In this document: piece by piece, positions 50,111-63,985 of the stretch
Position numbering within the stretch: position 1 is the first letter of the stretch
How the letters are laid out: every line of letters begins with the position of its first letter
Notes under the pieces: generated by a model
Told to the model about the DNA's origin: nothing
Databases searched by the model: none
Seen by the model: the letters and a program-made list of their open reading frames with translations, nothing else
Program-made: the position numbers and the translations under genes
DNA from: Glandiceps talaboti
Lineage: Eukaryota; Hemichordata; Enteropneusta; Spengelidae
NCBI RefSeq assembly: GCF_964340395.1
Contig: NC_135553.1
Coordinates: 11,014,501-11,078,500 of the forward strand
Length of the DNA stretch: 64,000 nucleotides
Direction: 5' to 3'

Positions 50111-51167
50111 ACACCACATAAATAGTGTCGTTGACACGGATTGACATGTCGTAGAACGACTAGGGTATATACTTGTAATCCATATTTTCTGTTCAAAGAA
50201 AATAACTTGGCCTGTGCGTGATTTAATACAGACTACTGCGAATTGTCGATATAGTACTGATGCTTCATTGACAAATCACTACCAGTGAGTTTATCAGAGT
50301 TATAGAGCTAATATTTCAGGATTTCATCTAAATATGTAAATACATAGTTCGTTGGGGTAATAAATTCATTATAGGACTATTTATATGCAGTTCGTATGTG
50401 ATATACCTATAGTATGCACATCCGGTCCGACGGCGTATAACCGTTTAAACCGAAATAATTTTTTTAAAAACGTTTAATTAAACTTGTAATAATATCTTTG
50501 GCTTTGGTTTATGATATGAAAGCATAATGTTACAATAGACTGTCTCTATGTTCGGCAAAATCAAGTACGGTGCAGTACGCCGATTAGTTCTCCCTGTTAA
50601 AGTACATTATACCATGACAGCGCGTACGTTTCAGGTGACTGTTCACCGACTCTTTTAGATACAACCGTGTAGAACCCAATAAGAAACTGCACATTCTACA
50701 CTTTAAAATAGCCAGGTCGCCATTTCTTGAAACATTTTAAGAATTTAGTCTAAATGAAATAAACTATTTAAAAACTACTGTAACTGGACACAGACACACG
50801 GGCACCAATGTTTTGTCTCTTGATGTCTATATTTGATATCTGCATGGCAACCGCGTAATTCCTTTCATTTAGACAAGATGTAGCAAAAAACCGTATTCAT
50901 GTGCAGCTTCCTAATTGGTTTATGCGTGGTTGTATCAAACAGAGTCAGTGAACAGTAACCTGCAAGGCGTTGTATATATAATTGAGCACCGGTTGTGGTA
51001 TCCTGCAATAGTATTGGACTATGTGTATGTCACATGATCACCACGTGATATATTCACGGATTGATACCGAAAAAAAAAGATTAATAAACAGTCAAAGTGG
51101 GGTTGCCGGATTCTTCAAGGGCGGTGAAGTAGTTATTGAAGATTTTTTAAACCGCACAGCCTAATAC

Positions 51168-51575
51168 TTAGTTTTCAGTGTTACGGTTACTATTGCTGAG
51201 TTCAAGTTCTTGTAGTTCTTTAAGTCTCAACGCTTCTTCGTATGTTGGGGGTGGGGGTTCATCAAGGTCTGGTTCATAGTTTTCATTTATGTAACATCTG
51301 GAAAGAAAGTAGAAATAGTGTCTTATATCAGTAAGTTCAGTAATCACAAGTAGGGGTGGGGTCAGATTTTTAAACAAATGCAATGAAATCCAAATGAATG
51401 TTCATGAAATATTTTACCATTGGAGGAAAGTCATCAAATTGAGTGAGGGTCAATTCTTAGAAAACGGAGTCAAGGAGGGGTCACATCAAAATGTACGACG
51501 GACCATGCTTGATTCCCTTGTAATTAATGAAGTCTCCCTTATCTTAGATAATTTTAAAAAGTGTAACCGAGGGAG

Positions 51576-51671
<96 letters not shown>

Positions 51672-51764
51672 GCAGAGATAGACAGAGAGAGATAGAGACA
51701 GAGATAGACATAGACACAGACACAGACACAGAGACACATAGACACAGAGAGGACGGAAGACAGA

Positions 51765-51804
<40 letters not shown>

Positions 51805-51907
51805 TCGGGACAAAGACATATAGAAACAGACTGATACTCTGGACTGATAGACACCGTCAGACAGAGACAGAGCGACAGTGGAGACATACATACATACATA
51901 CATACAT

Positions 51908-51954
<47 letters not shown>

Positions 51955-52764
51955 CGCACACATCACATTGACAGGTGAGAGATATAGAGACAGAAACAAA
52001 GGGTGAGATAAAGAGAAATAGGTTGAGAATTGGACTACGGTACATTGCACTGTTCAGATTGGCAGTTCATAGTTTATGTTATCTTAATCCTCAATAATGT
52101 TATCGATAAAAAATTAGAAATGACCCATCTAGCTTGAACCTAGATTGAAACAGCACGGGTTCGACATGTACTTGAGAAACAACTGTAAATATCATTATTA
52201 TTTAGGAAGAGAGTGTGCTAATGACTTGTAAAATTGCTTATCAGTTACCCGTTTTGAATCATAACAGTTTTTATATGTTTGCACTATATAGCACTATAGG
52301 ATTTAAGCCGGGGTGACTACTTTTAATACTTACATTGTAGCTGGAACTCCGGACCCATTTTCACTGGACGGCAATTGTTCATGGTTATTTTCAGTGTTAA
52401 CATTATTCTGTGTCCCTGATATGACATCCTCGTAGGAGGGCGGCTGATCTGTAGCAGTTGTTGTGTTATCCTCTGTTTCCCCATGGTAACTCCTCTCAAG
52501 CTCGGTGCGGCCTACCCTCGCCTCCCCGGCAATACAAGCCGTAAGATGTCGAACGACGATTAGAAATATGAACACTAGTGGAAATGCCAGCATCCAGCCT
52601 ATTACGGGGTAGAAAACCGTCAGAATGGCAAAGACTGCAAAAACGATAACCATAAAGATGCAAGACACACATAATGCTATATTACTTCGTGGGAAATATT
52701 GTCGGTTGATCCTATGTCGAGCAGAGTTTTGTCTCTGAGCAGAGGTTCTCCTTTCTGTGTCCAT
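51168..52764 (-). CDS. Two-helix membrane protein with PPSY and PPTY motifs (cluster gene 4)
   Basis: Two exons, 52334-52764 and 51168-51297, join across a phase-2 intron (donor AT|GTAAGT, acceptor TTTCTTTCCAG) to give 186 residues. A short Arg-rich N-terminus precedes helix 1 (about 28-50) and helix 2 (about 54-72). A cytosolic tail follows with PPSYEDV (108-111) in exon 1 and PPPPTYEEA (PPTY 160-163) in exon 2. Exon 2 opens ICYINENYEPD, echoing CIYENPVFEAD of cluster gene 2. The tail ends in an acidic, Leu-rich segment (LKELQELELSNSN). The two PPxY sites suggest avidity binding to proteins with several WW domains; this is inference. The intron carries the long GA/GACA array. Confidence 0.82.
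51576..51958. repeat. (GA)n-(GACA)n-(CATA)n compound microsatellite
   Basis: A pure GA run leads into GACA arrays with GAGACA and CACAGA variants, a CATA block and a final GACA block. It lies in the intron of cluster gene 4. Confidence 0.96.
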
Positions 52765-52950
52765 TTTGGCAGATTAGTCTAGATTCACTGGAGACACACT
52801 GCGATATAGGGTTTTACACGAAGAAGTTTTTAGTTGAATGGTCCAAAAGTTGGGAATTTCATCCATGCTAGAACAGTCTGTTAGAAAAGAAATCACAATG
52901 AAAAAAAGTACACATCAAAGTGTTCAGTATTATGAAATGATACACACTTA

Positions 52951-53024
<74 letters not shown>

Positions 53025-53061
53025 CGATGATGATGATGATGATGATGACGATGAGGAGGAG
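52951..53061. repeat. (GATGAC)n/(GAT)n array
   Basis: GAC-GAT hexamers pass into GAT triplets. The poly-Ser open frame on the other strand is an artefact. Confidence 0.95.
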
Positions 53062-53435
53062 GGGGGGGGAAGAGGTCTGACTAATTTAAAGTACATTGAT
53101 TCGGGTTGATATAGTCGGCATTGCTTGGAGGTGTCGACATACGGGTTGACCTGTGGGTTACATTTACTCGTATAATGATCACCAGAATTGTAATATTGAT
53201 AGTTATGAGATCTCAAAAGAGATATGCATACTAATCGTTAATTCACAGATAGATAATCTAAATGTCATAGGATTACTGATTTATAAATGTATGCAAGCTT
53301 TAAAAAGGATTATTGTCAACATTTTAGATGTCAAACGTTTTGATCGTTCACTTAAATCTTAACATACACATACACATACATAACATGGTATGGTATAATA
53401 TACTTACAATATTACGGTTAGCATACATAACGCTC

Positions 53436-53830
53436 TTTTAGGCCTAACAAAATTTTTTTAGTTCCGATTAGGCTCAATTTTAGAATAGGTGGGGTAGGTA
53501 GCTTTTTTTTATTTCATTTCTTTTGCATATATATTTTTTCATATACGTGAGTGTCTAGTTCAGGTAGTTACGTTTTCCGTTGTTTTCCATATGGTCTCTG
53601 TGTTATTGGTTTCTTCTGATCAGATGTACAGCCATTACAGATTGAAAGAACAGTTTTACATTGTCACTTTAAGTAGGTGTCATTTTCCGCATCCACTATT
53701 TCTTGCGAGACTTCACAATTCGGTTTTAAATATGTTTCTCGAATACGTAATAAAAGCGGGGGTTTAGGGTCGCCTTGAAAATCTCATGAGTAGGTGGGGT
53801 CTCGTAACCGGAACCAAACAATTTTAGACC
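53436..53830. mobile_element. MITE copy 2 (partner at 20812-21182)
   Basis: Its left end TTAGGCCTAACAAAATTTTT preserves the terminal inverted repeat that copy 1 preserves at its right end. The internal sequence is collinear with copy 1 in the same orientation. Confidence 0.85.
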
Positions 53831-56337
53831 TTACTCGTATAAATTTCATTTCCATTTGGAATGAGTCAGCAGAACGAAATGTTGTCCTTAGCTACCCACA
53901 TTGTAGTTTCAAAGATGAAAAAATGTGTCTGTCACATACAGTTTCTGCTATTTCTAATGACATACGAAATAGTAAACAAGGTGTTTCTTCAGATATACTG
54001 GGCGAGAATATGTTTAAAACTACAAAAATTGTGAAATATTAATCAAGAAAATCTTTTTACTTATATACTTATAACATTAGCCTATTTCATTGTACTTCCA
54101 TTTATTACACTTATGTACCCAAATAGAATTGTCAATTTTCTATACAGTTGTATTAAAGTTATATCCTATCATATATCTTATATTATCTTATCTTATCATT
54201 TTCAATATGTTTCAAATATGGTGAATCATCATATTTTTTGTAACAGCTGGGGTTCACGTCAAAGTAAATGCATTGTTTTATATTTCCGCTACAAGTAGGA
54301 CAATCTATCGAAGCAACATATCTACTCACGTGGTATGTACATTTCTGTATCCGGAAAATACACTATTACATAATAAATACAAAATGGCTCGTTTGAAGAT
54401 TTCATGTAATTGCTTTGTTATGGCTGCCTTTTATAAATTTATATCTAAAGGTAATTTAAAAAAAAAAAAATTTTAAAAAGGTAACCCCGGATACATCACG
54501 TAGGACTTTTTACGACAATTCAAGTTGAATGTTTTTTATGTAACCCGGAACAAACGAACAGACTGAGTAGTGAATATATATGTATATGATCAGTACTCTC
54601 ATGATCTTTGTCATTGGTAAAAACAGTTCCACCAATTCTGGGTCATCAAATTTGGTACTAATACGTTACTCCCTGTGTTAAAAAACGTTGCAGGTAAATT
54701 CCCCGGTGAACTTTGAACATATTGTTGGATGGCTATCTCCTGGTGGTGTATGCGGATCTTACAGAACAGCGACTGTACAAACCAGAAACGCTGTCCATAC
54801 TTTTCAAATAAATACGAACTTACCTCTGTGTCTAGTAGCTTCCCTTCTATATCATAAAGCCCACGAAAACCTTATAGATTCTTCATCATCTCAGACCAAA
54901 CAGTCAAGAAGACTGTTTTTTTACGAAACCACCTGTTGACGTTTCACAACATCATTTTGGACTCAAAGGTCAACTGATACCGTCGAGTCAATATTAGTGA
55001 TATGTGAGCCTTGTATAAGGAAGTTAATAATTAACACAGATAATGTGATTATAAAATGTATGACATCGTTAAATAAAGATATATCTTTGAAATATCATTG
55101 CCTTATTGGCGGTGATTAGATTGATTCATTTTTTTCTTTATGAAACGAACACAAGTGTGTCAGCGATGAATGTTTAAAATATAAATTCTCTTGCATGGCT
55201 TCAATGGAATGTATAACCTCTGCCAGTGTGTGTACCGAAGGTGGATGTTGGCCAGTTCGTAAATAGGTTCAGATTGCCTAAGAAAACAAATGGTGTGTAA
55301 CTACGAGACCTAGCGTTCTATTTGGTAAGATTGCGTGCATTTAGAGATTGCATCGTATACCCTGGAATTTGACTTTTCTTAATTAAGCAGAAAAATAGAA
55401 AAACATGTGAAATTTACATTTTGGCATGAATATCATGGGCTTTGGATACCTTCACAGTGGTTACCTGTACCATGATGATGGTGGTTGTGGTGATGGTAGA
55501 ATCCCATGTATTTATGCGCCAAGCTATTTGTTTTGCGAGCTATATTGCATATACCTGGTTTAAGATATTTAGTCCATATGCCAGACTTCCAAAAATGGCT
55601 GTCGGTACCATGGGGGGGGGGGGGGGGCAAGTTATCATACCTTTCCTGAAAGCTCAGAATATGAACTTCATGAAAATTGCGAGTGTCCAGATGTGCCTAG
55701 ATTATGTCGAGAAAAACACGTCATCTGGGTCTCGCTCAAGCAGCTGTGAATGGAATCGAAGTCGTGACATAAAGTTTGTTTAACTCAATAACATAGAGTT
55801 TTAAGTTGTTGATATATTAAAGTGATGCTAACTTCCCCATACATACTCTGACTGTGAAGGGCTTTGACATCTTATATTATTTATTGACATGACGAACATT
55901 AGTGTCATGTGTTATTCTAGGTAGTTATAGAAGAATTAATGGGAAATGGATGATTACCTAGGTACTCGTTTACATATCGAGTGTCATAGCAAGGGCCTAT
56001 CTATAAAAAAAATATTTGGAGAAAAAGGCCAAAAACGTATTTTCTGCACTATTCCCTTATAATCCTATCAAATTTGACATAATTGTCTTTTCCCGTTTGT
56101 GTCTTCCCCCAGAGCAATATTTTGTGATATCGGAGAACAAAGAACGAACTCTCGAAAAAAGTAATCGGGATTTTTTTAGAAGTACATGTATGTTATTTTT
56201 AGAAAACTGTGTTTTTTTCACTGGACTCCTTTGACTCTGAGTTTCATATATAGCTTGAATTTCGGAGGTTGGTAAATACATGTATTCGGAGTGCTTCTAA
56301 GTATTTTTACTGCTGCCAAGAATGTTGCAAAAGGATT

Positions 56338-56482
56338 ACAACAACACAAACAACACAAACACAAATACAAACAACAACAACGCAGCCGACGACGACGACG
56401 ACGACGACGACGGCGGCGACAAGAACAATAACAATAACAATAACAATAACAATAACAATAACAATAACAATAACAATAACAC
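56338..56482. repeat. (ACAA), (GAC) and (AATAAC) compound repeat
   Basis: ACAA-rich phrases, a GAC run and about 11 AATAAC hexamers are adjacent. The poly-Asn/Thr frames through it are artefacts. Confidence 0.95.
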
Positions 56483-56835
56483 CAACATGAGGCCACGTTG
56501 CCGTAATATAAACGTTTATTTAGAGTGCGCCGCTAGCGCCACAATATGAAATATATGGGAGGTGCCAAATCATTCAAGTACATCAAACACTTATATGTTG
56601 CATGAGTCCTGTAAGTCATGTTCCTCCTCAGTGAATTGAGAGATTACTACAAAATTGCAGAATAACAGGTGTTTTTAGTATACTTGATTGGCAGTCTTCA
56701 TCAGTAACTATAACGGTGAGTATTTGTTCCATATCCTTACATCCATCTGTGCAGTCTGGATCCTACTAATTATCTGCATATGTATACCCGTATAATAGTT
56801 TTGGCAATTACATGTATTGTACCATAGCCTTGTCC

Positions 56836-56940
56836 GATGGCCATGGTTCAAGAGCCCCCGCCGCCCCCTCATGACATAAAGTAGAATGTGAAGGTGACGT
56901 TGATGGCGCAGTACCGAAATCTGACATCGGATAATAGTCA
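56836..56940. repeat. SINE-like repeat, copy 1 (partner at 59992-60110)
   Basis: Both copies contain GGCCAYGGTTCAA, then a CATARA-type block, AARGTGACG-like sequence and GGCGCA in the same orientation. The partner continues into GAGTTCGATTC, resembling a B box. Confidence 0.55.
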
Positions 56941-57017
56941 AATTAACGTCGTAAATAACCAATAGGACGACAATTTACCGTGTGACCCGCGCGCTAATGA
57001 ATCAAACACGTTGCTGA

Positions 57018-57581
57018 CTATAAGAGTGTGGATGCACACTTTCTTCTGACGGCTCGGTCCTCCTTGAGGTCATCATGTCTCAGGGAAAACTGTAAAATAA
57101 TAATCCTCTTCGTTCTCAGTCATAACAATACAGCACACATAAACATTTTCACCTGAAGCTGTATAAACAACCTTCACTGCGAGTAAATGCAAATATCAAG
57201 CTGATAACATGTGTCCTTGTTATGGGCGTCATTCCTTACCCTTGAGTACACGTTCTCTTGACCGTCGTCTTTTCTACACTTTGTTCGTATCCACGTCGTC
57301 AGCGTGCACAGAAGTGCCGGAACCATTAAAACCAGAAGTGCCAATACTATGATCAAAGTCATCGACACATTTCCAACTTTGACGTACGTCGACGCAACAA
57401 AAACACCGACTACCAGGCCAATACAGAGACAAATAGCGATACCGATTAAGATGTTTCTCCGCTTACGATGTTTGTGAACTTTCTGTGAACCTTCATCGCC
57501 CTTCTCCCCCGTCGTCACGTCTGTGGGTTTCAGGGGCACCTGCGTTAAACTTACAGGGTCGTCTTCCATAATTATGTCCAA
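57018..57581 (-). CDS. Two-helix membrane protein (cluster gene 5)
   Basis: Exon 1 (57240-57581) encodes 114 residues and ends at a good donor (AGG|GTAAGG). The most likely exon 2 is 57018-57089, after TTATTATTTTACAG, adding FSLRHDDLKEDRAV... and a stop: 137 residues in all. Exon 1 alone read through the donor would end 21 residues later. A polar basic N-terminus (HKHRKRRN) precedes helix 1 (about 43-66) and helix 2 (about 74-96); a tail with ENVYSR follows. A second ATG lies four codons downstream. There is no PPxY motif. The short intron (about 150 bases) is phase 0, unlike the phase-2 introns of its neighbours, so kinship with them is tentative. Function unknown. Confidence 0.65.
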
Positions 57582-58625
57582 TTGTTGTTCTGGAAGTACA
57601 TGTACACCTTACAACCTCAGCTCAGCAGTACAACAAGCCAACTGAATCGTTGTTTAGTCACCGTTGTGTGTTTTAAATGAAAGGAGTTCGATAGCTGTCC
57701 GTGCTTGATTGATAACCTGCTAAAACTATGTCAAAGATTTGAATAATATACACGAAATGACCTGCATATGCGCATGTCGTGTACGTGTCCACTACAAAAA
57801 CGAATACTTTACTTACTAGAAACTATATCATATTAGAGCAATTTCACTGTAAACATTTGTTAAAATTGTAAAATTTTCTTTTTGAGAAAGATTTTGGCAA
57901 GTTTTCTTTGCAAAACAAATCTATGATTGTCATGTTATTGACTTTGGTAACCTCATAAATCAACACAGTGAGAGTGTTTGACATGAACATACACACAGGT
58001 AGGATATCTGAGGGCAGCGCCGCACCAACTGGTACACATTTGCGTAAACAATAATTTGCATGTCAATATATTGGTTGTGTTGTTGACCTCAATGAACTCG
58101 CACTGATTCCAACTTGAATTCTCAGACAATGTGGCTATTATTCTACGCTTGAAAGCATTTGCATGACTCGGCATCGCAGGCATCAAAACTGATATCATAA
58201 TCATGTTCTTTTTCTTTCATGACGCGTGCACTATTTATAGAGTCAAGAATTCCATCGAACACAAAATAATTTTCATTTCGTGAACCCCCCCCCCCCCCCA
58301 ACTAATGAGAAGGACAATCCACATTTATGATGACTTTGCAAAGATTGATACATTTGTCATGTAAGGCTTATCAGCCGAAGGCCAGGGGGTGAGGAATCTC
58401 CATTTACCTTACTGATTGTGTCAACCTGTCATCGCGATACAGGTAGTGTAGTGTGATATATTAGCTTACATTATGCTGTATTCTCTGACAGTGATACAGA
58501 TAATATACACATATGTGCATATGTGTTTACCAAACCCTGATCACTTTACCATTCCCTTGAGAGAGATTTGTATCATGTTTCATAAGAATATTGATGTAGT
58601 ATATTCTTATCGATACCGTGTCCAT

Positions 58626-58867
<242 letters not shown>

Positions 58868-59991
58868 GAAACAAACAATGGAAATAAATTTACCTCCCCT
58901 AGCGGGAAGTACAAATCATCCAATGTTCGAGTTTCCATTCCAAGGTTTAGTACTTTATTTTTCATGCAATAGTCTGTCGTATAAAATTGATAATTGGAAT
59001 GTATTGAAAAAAAACCAGATGACTAGGTGAGAATCCAATGATATGTTGTAACAAAGACATGTTTTACCTATGCTGTCTTTGAAGATGCTACACGTTTAAC
59101 ATAAATGTGGATATAAAAGCTGAAAAAAAACTATCATGACTCTAGATACATATTTCCAAAAACCTTTCCCAGCTAAGTTGTTCATTTCGGCCTTTTCACG
59201 TATCCAATGGCCTTTTTGTCCGTCTTATTAAAGTTGCGGAGATGTCGTAAATGATAGAACAAAGAATTGATATGAAGGGATAGTGTTATTGATCACTCGA
59301 TGGTACTGGTGACGTCATAAGTAATAAAATCAGATTGAAAAAATGATATTAGGAAAGAGTCCCGAAGACCGAAATCTAAAATACAACCACTGTAGACAAA
59401 AAATGCGGCAGCCCGGCGTGATGCACAAGGTCAATGAGGTAATTGGGACCCGTCATAGTAGTAGCCTTCGTATTGTTATAGCTGATCAATAAAAAAATAT
59501 TATGTAATAAAAATGTAATACGTCAGTCTGTAGAAAAGACCGTTACATGTGCATTGTCATAGCCCTGTATTTCTTGGGTATCATTCTGAAGAAATACGCC
59601 AATTCGTAAATATATTCAAAACATATGTTGGACCAAAATTAATGTTTCTACTTAACCACATCTGGGAGATATCGGACGTGATTGACATAGTTTATGTAAT
59701 ACTCAAACCCCCTTTGTAAAATGTTCAATTCAGGTTGAACGTCATTGTACACGTAACTATGCTTCAACAGTCGAGAAAGTGTCAATCCTTACTACGAGAG
59801 TAGTATGGGTGTCGTACGTAGTACGTACACAGGTAGTGCGCAACTTCAACTACGTCCGGGAACGAACGTTCATATATGGGAAACTAGCAGCATGATCATT
59901 GGTGTAGAAAATTGTTGCTCACAATAATTACTTTTGGGGTAGGATTCCAACAGTGTTTTGCCCGTGACGCTTGACACTTTGCTTTGATGTC

Positions 59992-60110
59992 CAAATGGCC
60001 ACGGTTCAAACTTGACATAGAATCTGATGGTGACGGTGAGGGCGCAAATCGCAGTTTTGGGTCGAGATTGTGAGTTCGATTCTAACTCTGCTCTTGGTCG
60101 CGATCTCTAT
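59992..60110. repeat. SINE-like repeat, copy 2
   Basis: Partner of 56836-56940 in the same orientation. It includes a B-box-like GAGTTCGATTC at about 60070. Confidence 0.55.
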
Positions 60111-60447
60111 TCGTCTCAGGTGAGTGGGAATAAGCCAGGTTGACGTACATAGCTGGGTTGCTAAAACAGAAGTAATGAACAACATTTTATTATACATATG
60201 TAGCAAATAGTATTTGACAGAACAAAAATACCGACAAAAACCAGCTACCGTAGCGTACGCTTAAGCTATAAATCACCAGTCGTCCACCTATCAAACATCA
60301 CTCGCTGGAATAAATTAAACGGTAATGGAAAGCTTCATCATCAACTGAAGTATTTCATTTGTATTACAATTTGATCGTAAAGGTATGCTTCTAGCTACAC
60401 GTATGCCAAAATGAAGTCATATTGAAATTACTAGTAAATTAATAACA

Positions 60448-61070
60448 CTAATCAGTCTCGGATAGATGTAATCCATTGGGTTTGAATCTAAAGATAGCTT
60501 TACCAATAATGATCTCCAGATTCACAACCTCAAGACAATGACACTTCATAACTCTTACCTATTGTTTAACGAGGTTTTGCTAAGTGATTCCTGTAGGTCA
60601 ACGCTAGATGGCGCAATCACATTGTCGGCATCGGTATAACTTTTGTCCCCATGTAAGTGGGACCTGTCGTTATCCATACGTTCCAAACTATTCATCTGTG
60701 TGTCATTTCTTTGGGTTTCGTTGTAGTTGCGTGATATGATAGCGAGACTCGTCTCTTGAGAGGAGGTGTTGTTTGGTCCATGGTAATTTAGAGCGTTGCC
60801 AGGCGAAACATGGGCATCGTCTCGTTGAGAAGTTTGGGTTGAATCATGTGAACTTAATCCTGGCTTGAACCATTCATAGGCATAGTACAGCACTATCCCC
60901 AAGATTAATAAAGCAATGAAGATCGACAAAATCACCAAAAATATCAACCCAAATATTGCAGTGATAACAACTAAAATGATCAAAAAAGCCACCGAAACAC
61001 AAGCGAATACGATGAGAAAAAACCGATGACCATCCGTCCTTTGACCTGGCGAATTTTCTGAGTCCGCCAT
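60448..61070 (-). CDS. Two-helix membrane protein (cluster gene 6)
   Basis: Exon 1 (60559-61070) ends at AG|GTAAGA, phase 2. The best exon 2 is 60448-60487 after GCTATCTTTAG, giving FKPNGLHLSETD and a stop: 183 residues. I chose ATGGCGGAC at 61070 over an ATG eight codons upstream because of its context and the similar MAE start of cluster gene 2. Helices span about 17-40 and 42-63 with almost no loop. A long hydrophilic tail rich in Ser, Asn and His follows, with NYNETQRND and LQESLSKTSLNN. There is no PPxY motif. The small second exon is less certain; without it the frame closes directly after the donor (NNR*). Intron phase and layout match cluster genes 1, 2 and 4. Confidence 0.7.
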
Positions 61071-62198
61071 TTTTATGAATACCACAGATAACAATTTAAC
61101 ATCGTACTTGTAGAATTACGGAGTGAACATCGCATCAAAAACACATCTATCCAAGGAAATCATGACTACATTATTCTGCTGAAACGGATTGTAACATTAA
61201 TCGTCTTGTGTCCCGAAATCATGTCGTCAGATGGAATAATGGTTTTGTCGTTCACTTATCACTCAATCTCCATTCCGCCTCCATTCCGCCTACCCAGGTT
61301 CTAAGGTCGACGTTGTACAATGTATGTGTCATCTTTATTTATATATTAACCAAAATAACGTGCATCACTATGTCTACCGTATTATGCTTTGTATTTACTG
61401 TCTGTGGTGTACGTGCCTTCAGACTTAAAGCCTGTTGGCCATTCGACAGGTCATCAGTGGTGGATCGTGTTCAATCACATATATTGTGAGTCAACCTTTG
61501 ATAGATTAAAAACGCGTCAACTTGGTTAAATAAAGATACCAATACATTGAGGAAACAAGAAACAAGTTACATGCTCAGCACGGCCTATGGTCACCTTGTG
61601 TACATTTGTGGGCAACAATGCAAAAAATTGTCAATCGATCGGTACACACAGAACATAGTAGGGGGTCTGACAGGGGGAGCAGCTTTGTCAATATAGAAGA
61701 GTGACTTACATTTAATTTATGAAGTCAGAAATAATAGTATGCATCATGTAAAAACCACCTAGTTGCTATTTTAATCTTCAGAAAACGTATACACATTCAT
61801 TCTTAACACGTTGAATTTTCGAAATTGGAATTATCAGTGGTTGTCTCAATTTGCCATTCACGTCAGACTTTTCTGACGATGAAGGTTCAACCACAGAGTC
61901 GCATTTATATTCAGAGCCATCGTAATTATATTAGAAACGTCATGAGGCTGTTACTCGGTGGTTGTTGCACAATCAGATTGATAAAAACATTCTAATATGC
62001 TGAATATGGCCAATCTGACTATACACAGATATAACAACGTTGTGATTGACCAGATATTCATTGATATAACTCTATTGTGTAATGAATCCCTGCGTTCAAA
62101 CTACTTCTCAGTGTCCATTTATACAATGTATATGTAAACTGTTGCAGCAAAAAAGTGATTGGTTAAGTGTTAACTTTCTTTGGAAATGTACACCGGTT

Positions 62199-62425
62199 TT
62201 CATTCATTCATTCATTCATTCGGTCGGTCGGTCGGTCGGTCGGTCGGTCGGTCGGTCGGTCGGTCAGTCAGTCAGTCAGTCAGTCAGTCAGTCAGTCAGT
62301 CAGTCAGTCAGTCAGTCAGTCAGTCAGTCAGTCAGTCAGTCAGTCAATCAATCAATCAATCAATCAGACGTACATCAGTCAGTCGGTCAGTTTGTCTGTT
62401 AATCTGTCAGTCTGTCATTCATTCA
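62199..62425. repeat. (ATTC)-(GGTC)-(AGTC)-(AATC) mosaic microsatellite
   Basis: Four successive tetranucleotide blocks (TTCA, GGTC, AGTC, AATC) share one register. Neighbouring blocks differ by one or two bases per unit. Confidence 0.97.
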
Positions 62426-63174
62426 TATCTCGAATCACGAATAGTCTCGAATACAAACATTTTCGGGATTTAGTTTTATATTCGTATTAGGACTAGATTT
62501 TAGGTTTTGACCAAAAAAATCCCAGTTGTCTGACAGAGCTATAGAAAAAGTTGGTCCTGAGCAATATAATGGTTCAATAGCCTCATATGACTACACTGAT
62601 AAGATATATTAATGCGAGGACCTGGGATTGAAATCTTGGTTTTCAAAAGACCCAGGTTGGACAAGGATTTAACCATTTGGTGAGGTAATAAACAGTTGTC
62701 TGAATGAGTAAACCTTTATATAATATATAGAAACTGTTAACGTTTTTCCACAAACAATTAAAAAATATTTAACCCGTAGGGATTCACTGATTAGATATCA
62801 CAGATGCAAGAACCTGGCTTTCAATAATGTGGCTTTTAAATTAAATATAACAGTGCAGTAGTAGAGCAAATTTACACTGTAATTTGTTGTTAGCCACTAA
62901 GTCAACAAAACGGCTGATGGCAATGTAGATTAGATTCGGCTGTTGTCCCATCTCACTCTCTAACCGGTTTGAACATTGATGGCACTAAAACGGATGTATT
63001 GTTCTCAGTCTTGGGATTACGTGACTAAATATTGAGGTTGTATCGTGGTATATTATCACATTCAGAATGTAATAACAAAAAAAAGTGAGTTTGAGTGAAT
63101 AATACCATACACAAGCCACGTTCAACAAAGAAATATGGAATATATACTCTGGTCGTTCTACGTCACGACAACGC

Positions 63175-63420
63175 CTGTCTTTGTCACTGGTTCTGCTGTG
63201 TTTGAAAAATGAGTCAAAACTTTCAAAATTGCCATAACTTTCCCCGATTTGTTTTTATATTACCGGCGATAGTATAATTATATTTACCCCCAATATTTAT
63301 TTTTCATTCAGCCGGAAAATACTCGTGACCTTAAGGGTTGTCACTACTTGTCGCTAGACGAGTAGTGACAAGGGCCCCTCAGGCTTAGGTCACTATTTGG
63401 GAATAATATATAATTGTCAG
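63175..63420. mobile_element. Palindromic repeat, copy 3
   Basis: CCCCCAATATTTATTTTTCATT, CAGCCGGAAAA and the hairpin GTCACTACTTGTCGCTAGAC/GAGTAGTGAC (about 63339-63370) match the copies at 33300-33560 and 49945-50110. Confidence 0.75.
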
Positions 63421-63608
63421 TGTTATTGCGTGATACACACATCTTTAAAAATAGTTAATTAGCTATTAGTTAAGAAATAACAGTAAAAATAACGTTTTAA
63501 TATAATAATCTTCTAAAATATCTTTTGTCACTGAGTTATCAAGTTGTAAATGAACACGGGGGGATACGTCGATGTAGTTGTTTTGGTTCAATCTTTACAG
63601 AGAGCTTG

Positions 63609-63717
63609 TCACCTCCATCTATCATCACCATCACCATCATCATTGTCTGCAGCTTGGAGTTGTGGTGAAATATCATCACCTTCTACGGCTACAAATGCCT
63701 CGTTTGATCTTCCAAGC
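63609..63717 (-). CDS. Last exon of a seventh cluster gene (rest beyond right edge)
   Basis: Behind a good acceptor (TATTAATTTGCAG) an exon of 109 bases opens in phase 2 and reads LGRSNEAFVAVEGDDISPQL, then an Asp/Gly-rich end and a stop (TGA at 63609-63611). Acceptor phase, small size and the SNEAFVAVE opening parallel the second exons of cluster genes 1 and 2 (TNSAFETD, ENPVFEAD). No PPxY is present in this exon. The first exon would lie right of 64000. Confidence 0.55.
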
Positions 63718-63804
63718 CTGCAAATTAATATATTCATTCATTTAATTGTAAGTGCATAGTTTTGTCTGTTGTATGAAACGTCAAAGGCAGTAGCTCAGAT
63801 TGTG

Positions 63805-63985
<181 letters not shown>

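Larger units (their letters stand above)
44054..51167. other. Long gene-poor interval
   Basis: Seven kilobases without a recognisable gene. A C-run occurs at about 45951. Purine-rich repeated phrases of the type AGGTCAATYTAAGGTCATGG lie at 45440-45545. The SINE-like repeat at 48000-48412 and the palindromic repeat at 49945-50110 are listed separately. It may hold the promoter of cluster gene 3 just right of 44053. Confidence 0.5.
52765..57017. other. Intergenic region between cluster genes 4 and 5
   Basis: Contains a GAC/GAT array, MITE copy 2, a G-run at 55613-55627, the compound repeat at 56338-56482 and one SINE-like copy. No gene was recognised. Confidence 0.5.
61071..63608. other. Intergenic region between cluster genes 6 and 7
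   Basis: Contains the tetranucleotide mosaic at 62199-62425 and palindromic repeat copy 3. A loosely repeated phrase (GCRAGRACCTGG..TTSAAAT..TGG.TTTTMAAA) occurs near 62612 and 62805. No gene was recognised. Confidence 0.5.

Noticed and set aside
51486-52050. Overlapping Ser/Leu/Cys/Val repeat frames up to 168 codons
   Set aside because: Translations of GA and GACA microsatellites in an intron.
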